35,352 bases of DNA, taken from contig JAICWH010000024.1 of assembly GCA_025934895.1 (NCBI GenBank), positions 1 to 35,352 of the forward strand, given 5' to 3'. The notes under the pieces are model-generated. The model had not been told where the DNA came from, ran no database searches, and saw nothing but the letters and a program-made list of their open reading frames with translations. Below, in pieces: positions 1 through 7,452 of the stretch. This stretch comes from Nocardioidaceae bacterium. Lineage in GTDB: Bacteria; Actinomycetota; Actinomycetes; Propionibacteriales; Nocardioidaceae. Both the position numbers and the translations under genes were made by a program. The number at the start of each line of letters is the position of its first letter. Positions within the stretch are counted from its first letter, which is position 1.

Positions 1-767
1 ACCGTGTCACCCACCCGCAGCCGGCTCGAGGACCCGATCGCGGCCGGGCGCAGCCCCGACCTGCCAGTGACCTGCAGCACGGCGATGTCGTACACAGGGC
101 TCCGGCCCACTATCGTCGCCGCGCGCTTGGTGCCGTTGCGGTCGACCACCTTCAGCTCGCCCCGACCGGTAGCGTCCTCGACCACGTGGTTGTTGGTGAT
201 CACGTGGTTCTGCCGGTCGAGCACGAACCCCGAGCCGGTGGCCCCCTTGGCCGAGCCGCCCGCACCCCCGTTGGCCTGGATCTGCACCGTGCTCGGGAGC
301 AGCCGGGCAGCGACCGCGGCGATGCTGCCGTTGTCGGCCCTGAGCGGCGACGCGGCTCCATTGTCGGTGCTGACCGGTGGCGGGCTGACCCCTGGACCGA
401 ACCCCAGCGAGGAGGACACCGCGACCCCGCCGAGGACGCCGCCGAGCAGACCCACGACGAGCGCCAGGGCAGTGATCACCGGCCAGGTCCAGCCGGGGAT
501 CCGGGTCGTGGTCCCGACGAATGCCGGCTGGGGGGGCGGATAGGGGTACGGCGGCGGGTAGACCCACGGCTGCTGGTCGGGTGCTGGGCCGGGAGTGCCC
601 TCGGTGGGAGGCAGGTACGACGCCGGCACCGGCCGCACCGGTTGCGTGTCGCCGCGGCCGCGACCGTCGTGCCGAGCGGGGTCCCCGGCGGGTCCCGGGT
701 CGACCTGCCCGTCCGCGTCGGCGTCGGGACGCTCGTCGTACTCGCTCACACGGTCATTCTCACCCAT
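1..767 (-). CDS. htrA: HtrA/DegP-type membrane-anchored serine protease, 3' end beyond the window
   Basis: The first 255 codons of a trypsin-like envelope protease are present; the rest lies off the left edge. A long Pro-, Gly- and Asp-rich cytoplasmic tail (about residues 1-90) precedes one membrane segment (about 94-115). The protease domain follows: the catalytic His is in TNNHVV (H194) and the catalytic Asp in YDIAVLQV (D227). The nucleophile Ser and any PDZ domain would be beyond the edge. HtrA proteases degrade or signal misfolded envelope proteins. It follows the anti-sigma gene by 45 bases on the same strand, so the likely operon is sigE-rseA-htrA, as in mycobacteria, where tatB comes next. 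The ATG at 767 is the first good start; a GTG a few codons inside is an alternative. Confidence 0.9.
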   Translation of the reverse strand, partial: MGENDRVSEYDERPDADADGQVDPGPAGDPARHDGRGRGDTQPVRPVPASYLPPTEGTPGPAPDQQPWVYPPPYPYPPPQPAFVGTTTRIPGWTWPVITALALVVGLLGGVLGGVAVSSSLGFGPGVSPPPVSTDNGAASPLRADNGSIAAVAARLLPSTVQIQANGGAGGSAKGATGSGFVLDRQNHVITNNHVVEDATGRGELKVVDRNGTKRAATIVGRSPVYDIAVLQVTGRSGLRPAAIGSSSRLRVGDT

Positions 768-812
768 CACCGAACCCGCGTCCTCCGACCGAGGCTCAGG
801 AAGACCACCGGG

Positions 813-1394
813 CTAGCGCCGGCCGGCCACCGAACGTGCGTGCGCGACGCCGTCCTGCCCCTGGTGGAGCGTCCAGCCGGGCAGCCGGCCGTGGACCGCT
901 GCCACCGGAGCGACGACGGCTCGGGTCGGGGTGGAGGTGGCGTTGCTGAGGGAGCTGACCGGGGTGTGCTCCCGGGCGCCGAGGTCGAGCGGTGAGGCGC
1001 CCAGCGTCAACAGACCCAGGACGGCCGCCGAGACGGAGCCGGCGCCCACCAGGGCGATGCCCGCACGGCGGCGGGTGTGACCACGGTCCTGGAGGTCCTG
1101 GGTCTCGGCCCAGGCCACGGCCGCGGCCGCGGGGTCAAGGTCCAGCAGCGACCCGAGGAACCGGTCGGAGGGTGCCTCGGCCCGCGGAGCCTCGGCGATC
1201 TGGGCGAGCTGCCGCTTCACCCAGGTCTCGTGCTCGACCAGGCGGCGGCACGGCGGACAGTGCTGCACGTGCTGCCAGGCGCGATCGGCGGACGCGTCGT
1301 CGAGCTGACCGTCGACGAGTGCGCTCACCGTTGACCCCAGGTGTCCGCTGAGCATCCGCAGCGGCCCGTTGCCGGGACGTCGAAGCGGTGACAT
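813..1394 (-). CDS. rseA: zinc-finger anti-sigma factor, RseA-like
   Basis: This 193-residue protein has a zf-HC2 zinc-binding motif His-X3-Cys-X2-Cys (H42, C46, C49 in HVQHCPPC), typical of ZAS-family anti-sigma factors that hold an ECF sigma factor inactive. A membrane segment follows at about 111-132, with a short extracytoplasmic tail rich in Ser, Thr and Val. Its ATG shares one base with the stop of the sigma gene (TGATG), so the two are translationally coupled and are presumably partners. By analogy with mycobacterial RseA, envelope stress would release SigE, which then activates its own operon including the protease. The partner assignment is inferred from coupling and synteny. Confidence 0.9.
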   Translation of the reverse strand: MSPLRRPGNGPLRMLSGHLGSTVSALVDGQLDDASADRAWQHVQHCPPCRRLVEHETWVKRQLAQIAEAPRAEAPSDRFLGSLLDLDPAAAAVAWAETQDLQDRGHTRRRAGIALVGAGSVSAAVLGLLTLGASPLDLGAREHTPVSSLSNATSTPTRAVVAPVAAVHGRLPGWTLHQGQDGVAHARSVAGRR

Positions 1395-2014
1395 CAGGTC
1401 ACCTGGGGCGTCAGCCGCCGGCGGCGCGGCTCGACCGGCCCAGAGTACCGGGACCGCCCATCGACCGGGGCCCGGTGGGCGAGCGCCTTGCGCAGCATGG
1501 TGCGGCCGCGGTGGATGCGGGACCGGACGGTGCCGAGCTTGAGCCCCAGCACGTCGGAGATCTCCTCATAGCTGAGGCCTTCGATGTCGCAGAGCACGAC
1601 GGCGGCGCGGAAGTCGGGAGGCAGCTCGGCGAGCGCCGACTCGACGTCCTCCTCGAACAGGCGGTTCATCACCTGCGTGTCCGGGCTGACCGCCCGGCTC
1701 GGGATCCGGGAGTCCGCGTCGTCGGCCAGCGCGTCGAACCGGATCTTCGCCTTGCGGCGCGCCTGGTCCAGGAACAGGTTCGTGGTGATGCGGTGCAGCC
1801 ACCCCTCGAAGGTGCCCGGCGTGTACGACGCGAGCGACCGGAACACCCGGACGAACACCTCCTGGGTGAGGTCCTCGGCGTCATGGGGGTTGCCGGTCAG
1901 CCGGTAGGCGAGGCGGTACACGCGGGCCGAGTGCTGCGCCACGATCTCGTCCCACGAAGGGGCCTGCCACTGCTCCTGCGGCGGGGCCACGCTCGGGGCG
2001 TTCGACTCGCTCAT
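1394..2014 (-). CDS. sigE: ECF RNA polymerase sigma factor SigE
   Basis: This is a 206-residue ECF sigma factor. Region 2 (about 20-87) contains the core-binding and -10-recognition helices, including the [14 protein letters not shown] segment. Region 4 (about 127-178) has a helix-turn-helix with [20 protein letters not shown]. The basic carboxy-terminal tail ends at the stop that overlaps the anti-sigma start. A GAGGAG ribosome site lies 9 bases before the ATG. The gene order O-methyltransferase (divergent), sigma, zinc anti-sigma, HtrA matches Rv1220c-sigE-rseA-htrA of M. tuberculosis, which supports the SigE name. The role is control of envelope or oxidative stress genes, inferred from the family. 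Confidence 0.92.
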   Translation of the reverse strand: MSESNAPSVAPPQEQWQAPSWDEIVAQHSARVYRLAYRLTGNPHDAEDLTQEVFVRVFRSLASYTPGTFEGWLHRITTNLFLDQARRKAKIRFDALADDADSRIPSRAVSPDTQVMNRLFEEDVESALAELPPDFRAAVVLCDIEGLSYEEISDVLGLKLGTVRSRIHRGRTMLRKALAHRAPVDGRSRYSGPVEPRRRRLTPQVT

Positions 2015-2103
2015 GAACTGCTGCTCCTCGGCGGTCCTGCATCTCGAAGCTCCTGGGCGTCTCCCGGAGCGGGCTGGTGACTCGACTGCTTGGCGCTGTG
2101 CCT

Positions 2104-2109
2104 AGCCTA
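2104..2109 (-). promoter_or_regulatory. probable -10 box of the sigE operon
   Basis: TAGGCT on the minus strand gives a transcript start near 2097 and a leader of roughly 83 bases before the sigE ATG. The spacer just upstream holds an interrupted palindrome, AGGAGC-c-GCTCCT (2109-2121), that could be an operator. No clear SigE-type -35 was found. Confidence 0.4.
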
Positions 2110-2143
2110 GGAGCCGCTCCTGAGAGCCCGCTGAGGGCCACAT

Positions 2144-2163
2144 CCGAGCCGATGTCGGCTCGG
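2144..2163. promoter_or_regulatory. 20-bp palindrome between sigE and the O-methyltransferase
   Basis: CCGAGCCGATGTCGGCTCGG has perfect 9-base arms around a 2-base centre. It lies between the divergent starts, about 35 bases upstream of the presumed sigE -10 and about 60 upstream of the methyltransferase -10. It is a candidate binding site for a dimeric regulator of one or both genes. Confidence 0.45.
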
Positions 2164-2220
2164 TCACGTGTCCAACGACGCGGGCAGGGCCGTTGTTCCG
2201 AGGCGTCCGGCCGACCGCGG

Positions 2221-2226
2221 TAGAGT
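2221..2226 (+). promoter_or_regulatory. probable -10 box of the O-methyltransferase gene
   Basis: TAGAGT lies about 45 bases before the probable ATC start. A transcript starting near 2233 would carry the strong AAAGGGAGG ribosome site at 2257-2265 but would not include the upstream TTG at 2193, the only other in-frame start candidate. Confidence 0.5.
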
Positions 2227-2270
2227 CCCGCTCAGATCAGCCGCGCGCGGCACGACAAAGGGAGGCCACC

Positions 2271-2906
2271 ATCGCCACCGGACTGAAGCCGGCCAGCTGG
2301 ACCTATGCCGAGGACTTCGTCGGCGAGGACGAGGTGCTGACCGCTGCCCGGGGCCGCGCCAAGGAGGTCGGCGTGTCCCCGATCGGAACGGGAGGCGGGG
2401 CGGCGCTGCGCCTACTCGCCTCCGTGATCGGGGCCCGGGCCGTCGTCGAGATCGGCACCGGCACCGGGGTCTCCGGAATCTGGCTGCTGCGCGGCATGCG
2501 TCCCGACGGCGTCCTCACCACGGTCGACACGCAGGCCGAGCACCAACGACTGGCGCGCACCGCCTTCACGGAGGCCGGCTTCCCGTCCCAGCGGGTCCGG
2601 CTCATCCCCGGTCCCGCGCTCGAGGTGCTCCCGCGGCTGACCGACGGCGCCTACGACCTGGTCTTCGTGGACGGGGACAAGGAGGAGTACGCCGGCTACC
2701 TGGCCGAGGCGATCCGGCTGCTCCGGCCCGGTGGCCTGGTGGTCTTCGACAACGCGCTGTGGCATGACCGGGTCGCCGACCCCGCCCAGCGTGACGCGGA
2801 GACGGTGTCGATCCGCGAACTGGGCAGAGAGGTCCGCGAGCACGACTCGCTGCTCCCGGCACTGCTGCCTGTCGGAGACGGCCTGCTCGTCGCCCAGCTG
2901 GTCTGA
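2271..2906 (+). CDS. SAM-dependent O-methyltransferase (Rv1220c-like), probable ATC start
   Basis: This class I methyltransferase has the SAM-binding motif EIGTGTGVSGIWLL, then the acidic TVDTQAEH and the YDLVFVDGDKEEY segment typical of the O-methyltransferase type 3 family. The substrate is unknown. Its divergent position next to sigE matches Rv1220c. The frame is open from a TTG at 2193, but that TTG has no ribosome site and lies upstream of the presumed -10. AAAGGGAGG sits five bases before ATC at 2271, no ATG, GTG or TTG occurs between, and the family's conserved part begins a few residues later. I therefore place the start at ATC, giving 211 residues; the TTG start would add 26 low-complexity residues. 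Confidence 0.85.
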   Translation: MATGLKPASWTYAEDFVGEDEVLTAARGRAKEVGVSPIGTGGGAALRLLASVIGARAVVEIGTGTGVSGIWLLRGMRPDGVLTTVDTQAEHQRLARTAFTEAGFPSQRVRLIPGPALEVLPRLTDGAYDLVFVDGDKEEYAGYLAEAIRLLRPGGLVVFDNALWHDRVADPAQRDAETVSIRELGREVREHDSLLPALLPVGDGLLVAQLV

Positions 2907-3145
2907 ACCCTGCCGACCCGGCGGGTGTGGCGGCCCTGAACCCTGCCGACCCGGCGCGTCTGGCGGCCCTGAACCCTGCCGACCCGACGCGTCCGCAGGG
3001 CCGAACCCTGCCGACCCGTCCACGCCCGCCACACCCGCCGGGTCGACCAGTCCACGCCCGCCACACCCGCCGGGTCGACCCGTCCACGCCCGCCACACCC
3101 GCCGGGTCGACCCGTCCACGCCCGCCACACCCGCCGGGTCGACCC
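2903..3145. repeat. two head-to-head arrays of about 32-bp tandem repeats
   Basis: Four copies of a 33-bp unit (starts 2903, 2936, 2969 and 3001, the last two more diverged) are followed directly by four nearly identical 32-bp units (starts 3018, 3050, 3082 and 3114). The two units share a 20-base core in opposite orientation: CGACCCGGCGGGTGTGGCGG in the first and its reverse complement in the second. The whole block is therefore a large imperfect inverted repeat that begins at the methyltransferase stop and lies between two convergent genes. There are no spacers, so it is not a CRISPR array. It could act as a bidirectional terminator. Confidence 0.85.
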
Positions 3146-3163
3146 GGCCCAGCCCGGGGGTGA

Positions 3164-3718
3164 TCAGGTGGTCGGCAGCCAGAACCGCATCTTATGGTTG
3201 CGGATGTCCTCGAGCACCCCGCCGTTGGCCTCGATCACCGTGCGCGAGCCCACGTTGTCGTCGTCGCAGGTGACCAGGACCGGGTCGATGCCGAGGTTCC
3301 CGGCCACGTTGCACATCAGGCCCAGGGCCGCGGTCGCGTAGCCGCGGCGGCGGGCCGAGGGCCGCACGGCGTACCCGATGTGCCCACCCACCTCGAGCAG
3401 CCAGGGGTTGAGCGAGTGCCGCAGTGAGATGCGGCCGACGACGGTGTCCTGCTCGACCATCCACAGGTAGGTGCCGGTCACCCAGCCGGCAGGCCGCGGC
3501 GTGTGCGGATCCTCGAGGGCGCGGGTGTAGGCGCAGAACTCCGCGAACGTCGCCGGGTCGCGCAGTGTCTCGAGAGTGTAGGTGGCTCCGGGGAAGCCGG
3601 GCTCGGGAGGCAGCACCAGGTCCAGGTAGTGCGAGTTGCCCTCCACGGCCAGCTCGGCGAGCGCGTCGACGTAGGAGGACTGCAGCGCCGGGTCGGGCTC
3701 ACGGAGTCGAAGGGCCAC
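3164..3718 (-). CDS. GNAT-family N-acetyltransferase
   Basis: This 184-residue single-domain protein has the GNAT fold. The acetyl-CoA loop is RRRGYATAA (about 123-131) after the strand GGHIGYAVRPSAR. A later NVGSRTVIEANGG segment matches the usual motif of RimJ/RimL-like acetyltransferases. It would transfer an acetyl group to an amine, but the substrate cannot be told from sequence. It is convergent with the O-methyltransferase across the repeat block and lies 79 bases downstream of pepA on the same strand, so it may be co-transcribed with pepA. Confidence 0.85.
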   Translation of the reverse strand: MALRLREPDPALQSSYVDALAELAVEGNSHYLDLVLPPEPGFPGATYTLETLRDPATFAEFCAYTRALEDPHTPRPAGWVTGTYLWMVEQDTVVGRISLRHSLNPWLLEVGGHIGYAVRPSARRRGYATAALGLMCNVAGNLGIDPVLVTCDDDNVGSRTVIEANGGVLEDIRNHKMRFWLPTT

Positions 3719-3797
3719 GGCTCAGGCGTACGTCGCATGGGCCGGCGGCCGGCGAAGGGTGGGGCGTTGCACGGTGGGCCTCTCTCTGGTGGACCTG

Positions 3798-5330
3798 CTA
3801 GCTGACACCCGCCAAGGGGTCGCGCTGCTCCAGCCAGCGCAGGAGCGCGCGGGCCCCGAAGCCGGTGGCGCCCTTGGTGTACTCGAAGTCGTCCTTGGGA
3901 GCGTCGCCCACGGACGCGATGTCGAGGTGCGCCCAGGGCACCCCGTCGACGAAGTGCTGCAGGAAGAGCGCGGCGGTGATGGCGCCGGGCGCACCGCCGG
4001 CGTTGTCGGCGTCGGCGACCTTGGAGGAGATCCGCTCCTCGTAGTCGGCGACCAGCGGCAGCCGCCACAACGGCTCGCCCGCCGTCAGGGAGGCGGCGCG
4101 GAGCGCCGAGGCGAGCGCCTCGTTGTTGGCGAAGTAGCCCCCGGTCCGTTGGCCGAGTGCGACCTTGACCGCGCCGGTGAGGGTGGCGACGTCCACGATC
4201 ACATCCGGCTTCAGCTCGGCCACCGCGTAGGCGATCGCGTCGGCGAGCACCAGGCGGCCCTCGGCGTCGGTGTTGGTGACCTCGCTGGTGCGTCCGCCGT
4301 AGTGCCGTAGCACGTCGCCGGGCCGGGTCGACCTGGCTCCCACGGAGTTCTCGGCCAGCGGCAGCAGCCCGGTGACCCGCACCGGGCAGCGGACGTCGGC
4401 GAGCGCACCCAGCACCGCGAGCACGACGCCGGCACCGGTCATGTCCCGCTTCATGGTCATCATCGCGTCGCGCGGCTTGATGGACAGACCGCCGGAGTCG
4501 AACGTGATCCCCTTGCCTACCAGCACCACGTGCGGTGCCTTCCTGGCTGACCTGCGCGGCCGGTAGCCGAGCTGGACGAGACGCGGTGGGCTCGCGGAGC
4601 CCTGTCCGACCCCGATGATGCCGCCGAAGCCCTGCTCGGCCAGCGCCTTCTCGTCCCAGACCTGGATGGCCAGGCCGGCGCTCGAGGCGACCTCGGCGGC
4701 CTGCTCGGCCAGCCACTCGGGGTTCTTGAGGTTCGACGGCACCAGCGCGAGCGTGCGCGCGAGCCAGCTCGCGCCGGCGACGGCCAGGGCTCGCTCGACG
4801 ATGCCCTTGCGGGACCCGGAATCGGACTGCCCGGCCAGCACCACCCGCTCGACGGGCAGCTCCGGAGGACCGTCGGAGCGCCAGTGGAAGACGAACGACC
4901 CGAGCACGACTCCCTCGACGAAGGCAGCCAGACCTGCGTCGTCGGTCGCCGCGGCGACCGAGGTGATCACCGACCGCCGGCCCTTGACCCGCCGCGCCAG
5001 CGCCGCTCCCGCGCGTCGCAGGTCGTCGGGCGTGCCTGTCCCCACTCCGACGAGCAGCACCAGACGCAGGTCGGTGTTCGTCAGCGGGCGGGTGTCCAGG
5101 ACCACCCGGTCGACCACCTCGCCGGCCTTGCCGGTGGCCGAGGACGCCTCCAGCAGCGCGAACAGATCCTCGTCGAGCTCGTCGAGGAGCTCGGCGGTCC
5201 CCGGCCCGAGGACCGGGCCATCGGGCCCCGCGAGCACGGGTAGGGCGAGCACCTCCACCCCATGCACGGCGGAGGGAGCGACATCGCTCAGCGCGACCTG
5301 CGGGGGTGACACCTGGGCGGGCAGCCCCAC
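3798..5330 (-). CDS. pepA: leucyl aminopeptidase, M17 family
   Basis: This is a cytosolic zinc/manganese aminopeptidase that removes amino-terminal residues from peptides. The carboxy-terminal catalytic domain has the metal-binding GKGITFDSGGLSIK (about 272-285) and the M17 signature NTDAEGRL (about 353-360). The amino-terminal domain is the variable M17 domain. The frame is open up to an ATG at 5429, but a GTG at 5330 follows GAAGGAGG by about five bases and gives 510 residues, the usual family length. A TAGGGT -10 (5404-5409) and the terminator of the upstream gene also lie between the two candidates, so 5330 is preferred. Confidence 0.92.
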   Translation of the reverse strand: MGLPAQVSPPQVALSDVAPSAVHGVEVLALPVLAGPDGPVLGPGTAELLDELDEDLFALLEASSATGKAGEVVDRVVLDTRPLTNTDLRLVLLVGVGTGTPDDLRRAGAALARRVKGRRSVITSVAAATDDAGLAAFVEGVVLGSFVFHWRSDGPPELPVERVVLAGQSDSGSRKGIVERALAVAGASWLARTLALVPSNLKNPEWLAEQAAEVASSAGLAIQVWDEKALAEQGFGGIIGVGQGSASPPRLVQLGYRPRRSARKAPHVVLVGKGITFDSGGLSIKPRDAMMTMKRDMTGAGVVLAVLGALADVRCPVRVTGLLPLAENSVGARSTRPGDVLRHYGGRTSEVTNTDAEGRLVLADAIAYAVAELKPDVIVDVATLTGAVKVALGQRTGGYFANNEALASALRAASLTAGEPLWRLPLVADYEERISSKVADADNAGGAPGAITAALFLQHFVDGVPWAHLDIASVGDAPKDDFEYTKGATGFGARALLRWLEQRDPLAGVS

Positions 5331-5403
5331 AACCCCTCCTTCGTACGACGCTCGGTCGGCGGCCCTGCCCGGTGCGGCAGAGGCTGCCTCGCTCCTCGCC
5401 AGA

Positions 5404-5409
5404 ACCCTA
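5404..5409 (-). promoter_or_regulatory. probable -10 box of pepA
   Basis: TAGGGT on the minus strand, with a TTGC element about 16 bases upstream, would start transcription near 5397 and give a leader of about 67 bases before the GTG at 5330. Confidence 0.4.
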
Positions 5410-5430
5410 CCGTCGGGGGACAGGTGCAAG

Positions 5431-5462
5431 GGCCCCGTCCGCTCCGAGGCGCGGACGGGGCC
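5431..5462 (-). terminator. strong hairpin terminator after the DUF3117 gene
   Basis: GGCCCCGTCCGC and GCGGACGGGGCC form a perfect 12-bp stem with an 8-base loop, 38 bases downstream of the DUF3117 stop. There is no U-tract, as is common in high-GC actinobacteria. Confidence 0.75.
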
Positions 5463-5499
5463 GGTGTCTGGTGTGCTTGGCGTGTCCCTGGGTGCTCGT

Positions 5500-5667
5500 T
5501 CAGCCGACGACCTGGTGCAGTGCCTCCCCGAGGGCGCCTGCCTCTTCCGCGTTCAGCTCGACGACCAGTCGGCCACCCCCCTCGAGCGGCACGCGCATCA
5601 CGATGCCGCGGCCCTCCTTCGTGACCTCGAGCGGGCCGTCGCCCGTCCGCGGCTTCATCGCCGCCAT
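5500..5667 (-). CDS. DUF3117 small conserved protein (Rv1211-like)
   Basis: This 55-residue protein starts MAAMKPRTGDGPLEVTKEGR and ends HQVVG. It is a near-textbook member of DUF3117, a family found almost only in actinobacteria and of unknown function. A ribosome site (AGGAAGAGG) lies just before the ATG, a GATAAT -10 about 65 bases upstream, and a strong terminator after it, so it is an independent short transcript. M. tuberculosis carries its homologue Rv1211 in the same neighbourhood as dapE and dapD. The strong conservation of such a short charged protein suggests a core role, but none is known to me. Confidence 0.93.
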   Translation of the reverse strand: MAAMKPRTGDGPLEVTKEGRGIVMRVPLEGGGRLVVELNAEEAGALGEALHQVVG

Positions 5668-5729
5668 CCGCACACCTCTTCCTGTTCTGTGCGCCTCCTG
5701 GTTTCGCGGCGCCGCTGAGTTGCCCCTTC

Positions 5730-5735
5730 ATTATC
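5730..5735 (-). promoter_or_regulatory. probable -10 box of the DUF3117 gene
   Basis: GATAAT on the minus strand, in an unusually A/T-rich stretch for this region, is placed to start transcription near 5723, about 55 bases before the ATG. Confidence 0.5.
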
Positions 5736-5794
5736 CCCTATTCGCGCCGCCGCCGCCGAACCCGGCTGGCGCCCCGGTGAGGCACACTCCTCGT

Positions 5795-6652
5795 GTGCAT
5801 GCGCGCTCCGCCCTCTTCGACCTCTACGGGGACCATCTGCGAGCCCGGGGCGACCGGGCGCCCGTCGCTTCGGTGGTCAGGCTGCTCGCACCGCTCGGCA
5901 TCGCCGCTCCCGCCGTGCGCACCGCGATCTCCCGGATGGTCCGGCAGGGCTGGCTCGAACCGGTGCGGCTGGCGTCCGGGCGGGGCTACGCGCCTACCGA
6001 GCGCGCCCGGCACCGGCTCGACGACGCGGGTGCGCGGATCTATCGCACCAGGGACTCGACCTGGGACGGCGCCTGGGACCTGCTCGTGCTGGACCCGTCC
6101 GCACAGCGCTCCGCGCGGGAGCGGGTCCGTTCGGGACTGTCGTTCCTCGGCTACGCACGGCTCTCGGACAGCACGTGGATCAGCCCGTTCGCCTCCCCCG
6201 AGGTCGAGGCGCTGCTGGCGACCGAGCAGGCCGGCGTGACCCGGCTGCGCGCCCACGACGACCGGCCTTCGGAGCTCGCCCGGCGCGCCTGGGACCTCGA
6301 GACGCTCGCCGCGTCGTACGCCCGGTGGCGGTGCATGGCCGAGAGCCTGCTAGCGGACCCGGACTCCCAGCTGTCCTCGATCGAGCAGGCGAGCGAGGAG
6401 GAGCGCGCGTTCGCCGTACGCTCGGTCCTCGTGCACGAATGGCGCAAGTTCCTGTTCACCGACCCCGGCCTGCCGCCCGAGCTGCTGCCGGCGGACTGGG
6501 TCGGGCATCAGGCGGCCGCCCTCTTCGCCCGCGAGGCGGCGCGGCTGCTGCCGGCGGCGTCGCTGTTCGTCGACGCCTGTCTCGCCGACCCGGAGAACGC
6601 CACCGACGCGCTCACCGGGCACCGTTCCGACCAGAGTGGAGCCTCGCTGTGA
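5795..6652 (+). CDS. PaaX-family transcriptional regulator
   Basis: This 285-residue protein begins HARSALFDLYGDHLRARG, the PaaX amino-terminal winged helix. The recognition helix region is IAAPAVRTAISRMVRQGWLEP and is followed by the central ferredoxin-like and carboxy-terminal PaaX domains (AVRSVLVHEWRKFLFTDPGLPPELLP). PaaX proteins repress phenylacetate degradation genes and respond to phenylacetyl-CoA. The GTG at 5795 fits the family start; the frame is open far upstream but that part is antisense to DUF3117 and pepA. CACACT six bases before the GTG may be a -10 for a leaderless transcript. The stop overlaps the next gene by four bases (GTGA), so the enoyl-CoA hydratase is probably its target. 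Confidence 0.87.
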   Translation: MHARSALFDLYGDHLRARGDRAPVASVVRLLAPLGIAAPAVRTAISRMVRQGWLEPVRLASGRGYAPTERARHRLDDAGARIYRTRDSTWDGAWDLLVLDPSAQRSARERVRSGLSFLGYARLSDSTWISPFASPEVEALLATEQAGVTRLRAHDDRPSELARRAWDLETLAASYARWRCMAESLLADPDSQLSSIEQASEEERAFAVRSVLVHEWRKFLFTDPGLPPELLPADWVGHQAAALFAREAARLLPAASLFVDACLADPENATDALTGHRSDQSGASL

Positions 6653-7452
6653 CAGACCAGACCGACCAGCCCGTCCTGTACGACGTCGCGGACGCCGTCG
6701 CCACGATCACGCTGAACCGCCCGAAGGCGATGAACAGCCTGGACGTGCCGACCAAGGTGGCCCTGCGCGAGGCCGTCACCGAGGCGGCCGAGGACCCGGG
6801 CGTGCGGTGCGTGGTGCTGACCGGGAACGGTCGAGCGTTCTGCGTGGGGCAGGACCTCAGGGAGCACGTCGAGATCCTCCACAGCGAGTCGTCACAGGCG
6901 CTGTTCCGCACGGTCCCCGAGCACTACAACCCGATCGTCACCGCCCTGGCGACGATGCCGAAGCCCGTCGTCGCAGCAGTCAACGGCGTCGCGGCAGGAG
7001 CGGGCGCCAGCCTGGCCTTCGCCTGCGACCTGCGGGTGCTCGGGCACGGGGCGGGCTTCAACCTCGCCTTCAGCGGCATCGCCCTGTCCTGCGACACCGG
7101 GTCGTCGTGGACCCTGCCGCGGCTGGTCGGCCAGGCTAAGGCCCTGGAGCTGATGTACTTCCCACGCACGGTCGGCTCCGAGGAGGCCCTCGAGCTCGGT
7201 CTCGCCACGCGGGTGGTGCCCGCCGACGCGCTCGCCGAGGAGGTGCGCCTGCTCGCCCGCCAGCTGGCCGCCGGCCCCACCGTGGCGTTCGGGGCGATCC
7301 GCCGGTCCGTCGGCTACAGCGCGGGGCACGACCTCGTGTCCTCGCTCGGCGTCGAGGCGGAGATGATGGCGATGACCGGTGCGACCGAGGACCACCGCAA
7401 CGCCGTCGACGCCTTCATCGCCAAGGAGAAGCCGCTGTTCGAGGGCCGCTAG
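6649..7452 (+). CDS. enoyl-CoA hydratase/isomerase (PaaG-like)
   Basis: This 267-residue crotonase-family protein has the oxyanion-hole segments AFCVGQDL and NGVAAGAGASLAFACDLRV. Crotonases hydrate or isomerise acyl-CoA substrates. The wide pocket sequence and coupling to a PaaX regulator suggest a role in aromatic (phenylacetyl-CoA) breakdown, for example the epoxide isomerase step; this is inference. The GTG start overlaps the PaaX stop in GTGA. Its stop shares the tetranucleotide CTAG with the stop of the facing gene, so there is no room for a terminator between them. Confidence 0.87.
   Translation: MTDQTDQPVLYDVADAVATITLNRPKAMNSLDVPTKVALREAVTEAAEDPGVRCVVLTGNGRAFCVGQDLREHVEILHSESSQALFRTVPEHYNPIVTALATMPKPVVAAVNGVAAGAGASLAFACDLRVLGHGAGFNLAFSGIALSCDTGSSWTLPRLVGQAKALELMYFPRTVGSEEALELGLATRVVPADALAEEVRLLARQLAAGPTVAFGAIRRSVGYSAGHDLVSSLGVEAEMMAMTGATEDHRNAVDAFIAKEKPLFEGR

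Noticed and set aside
2903-3145. CRISPR array
   Set aside because: The units are about 32 bp but abut directly with no unique spacers, and there are no cas genes.
5331-5429. A 33-codon amino-terminal extension of PepA starting at ATG 5429
   Set aside because: The presumed pepA -10 lies inside it, the upstream terminator ends just before it, and a GTG with a strong ribosome site gives the family length.
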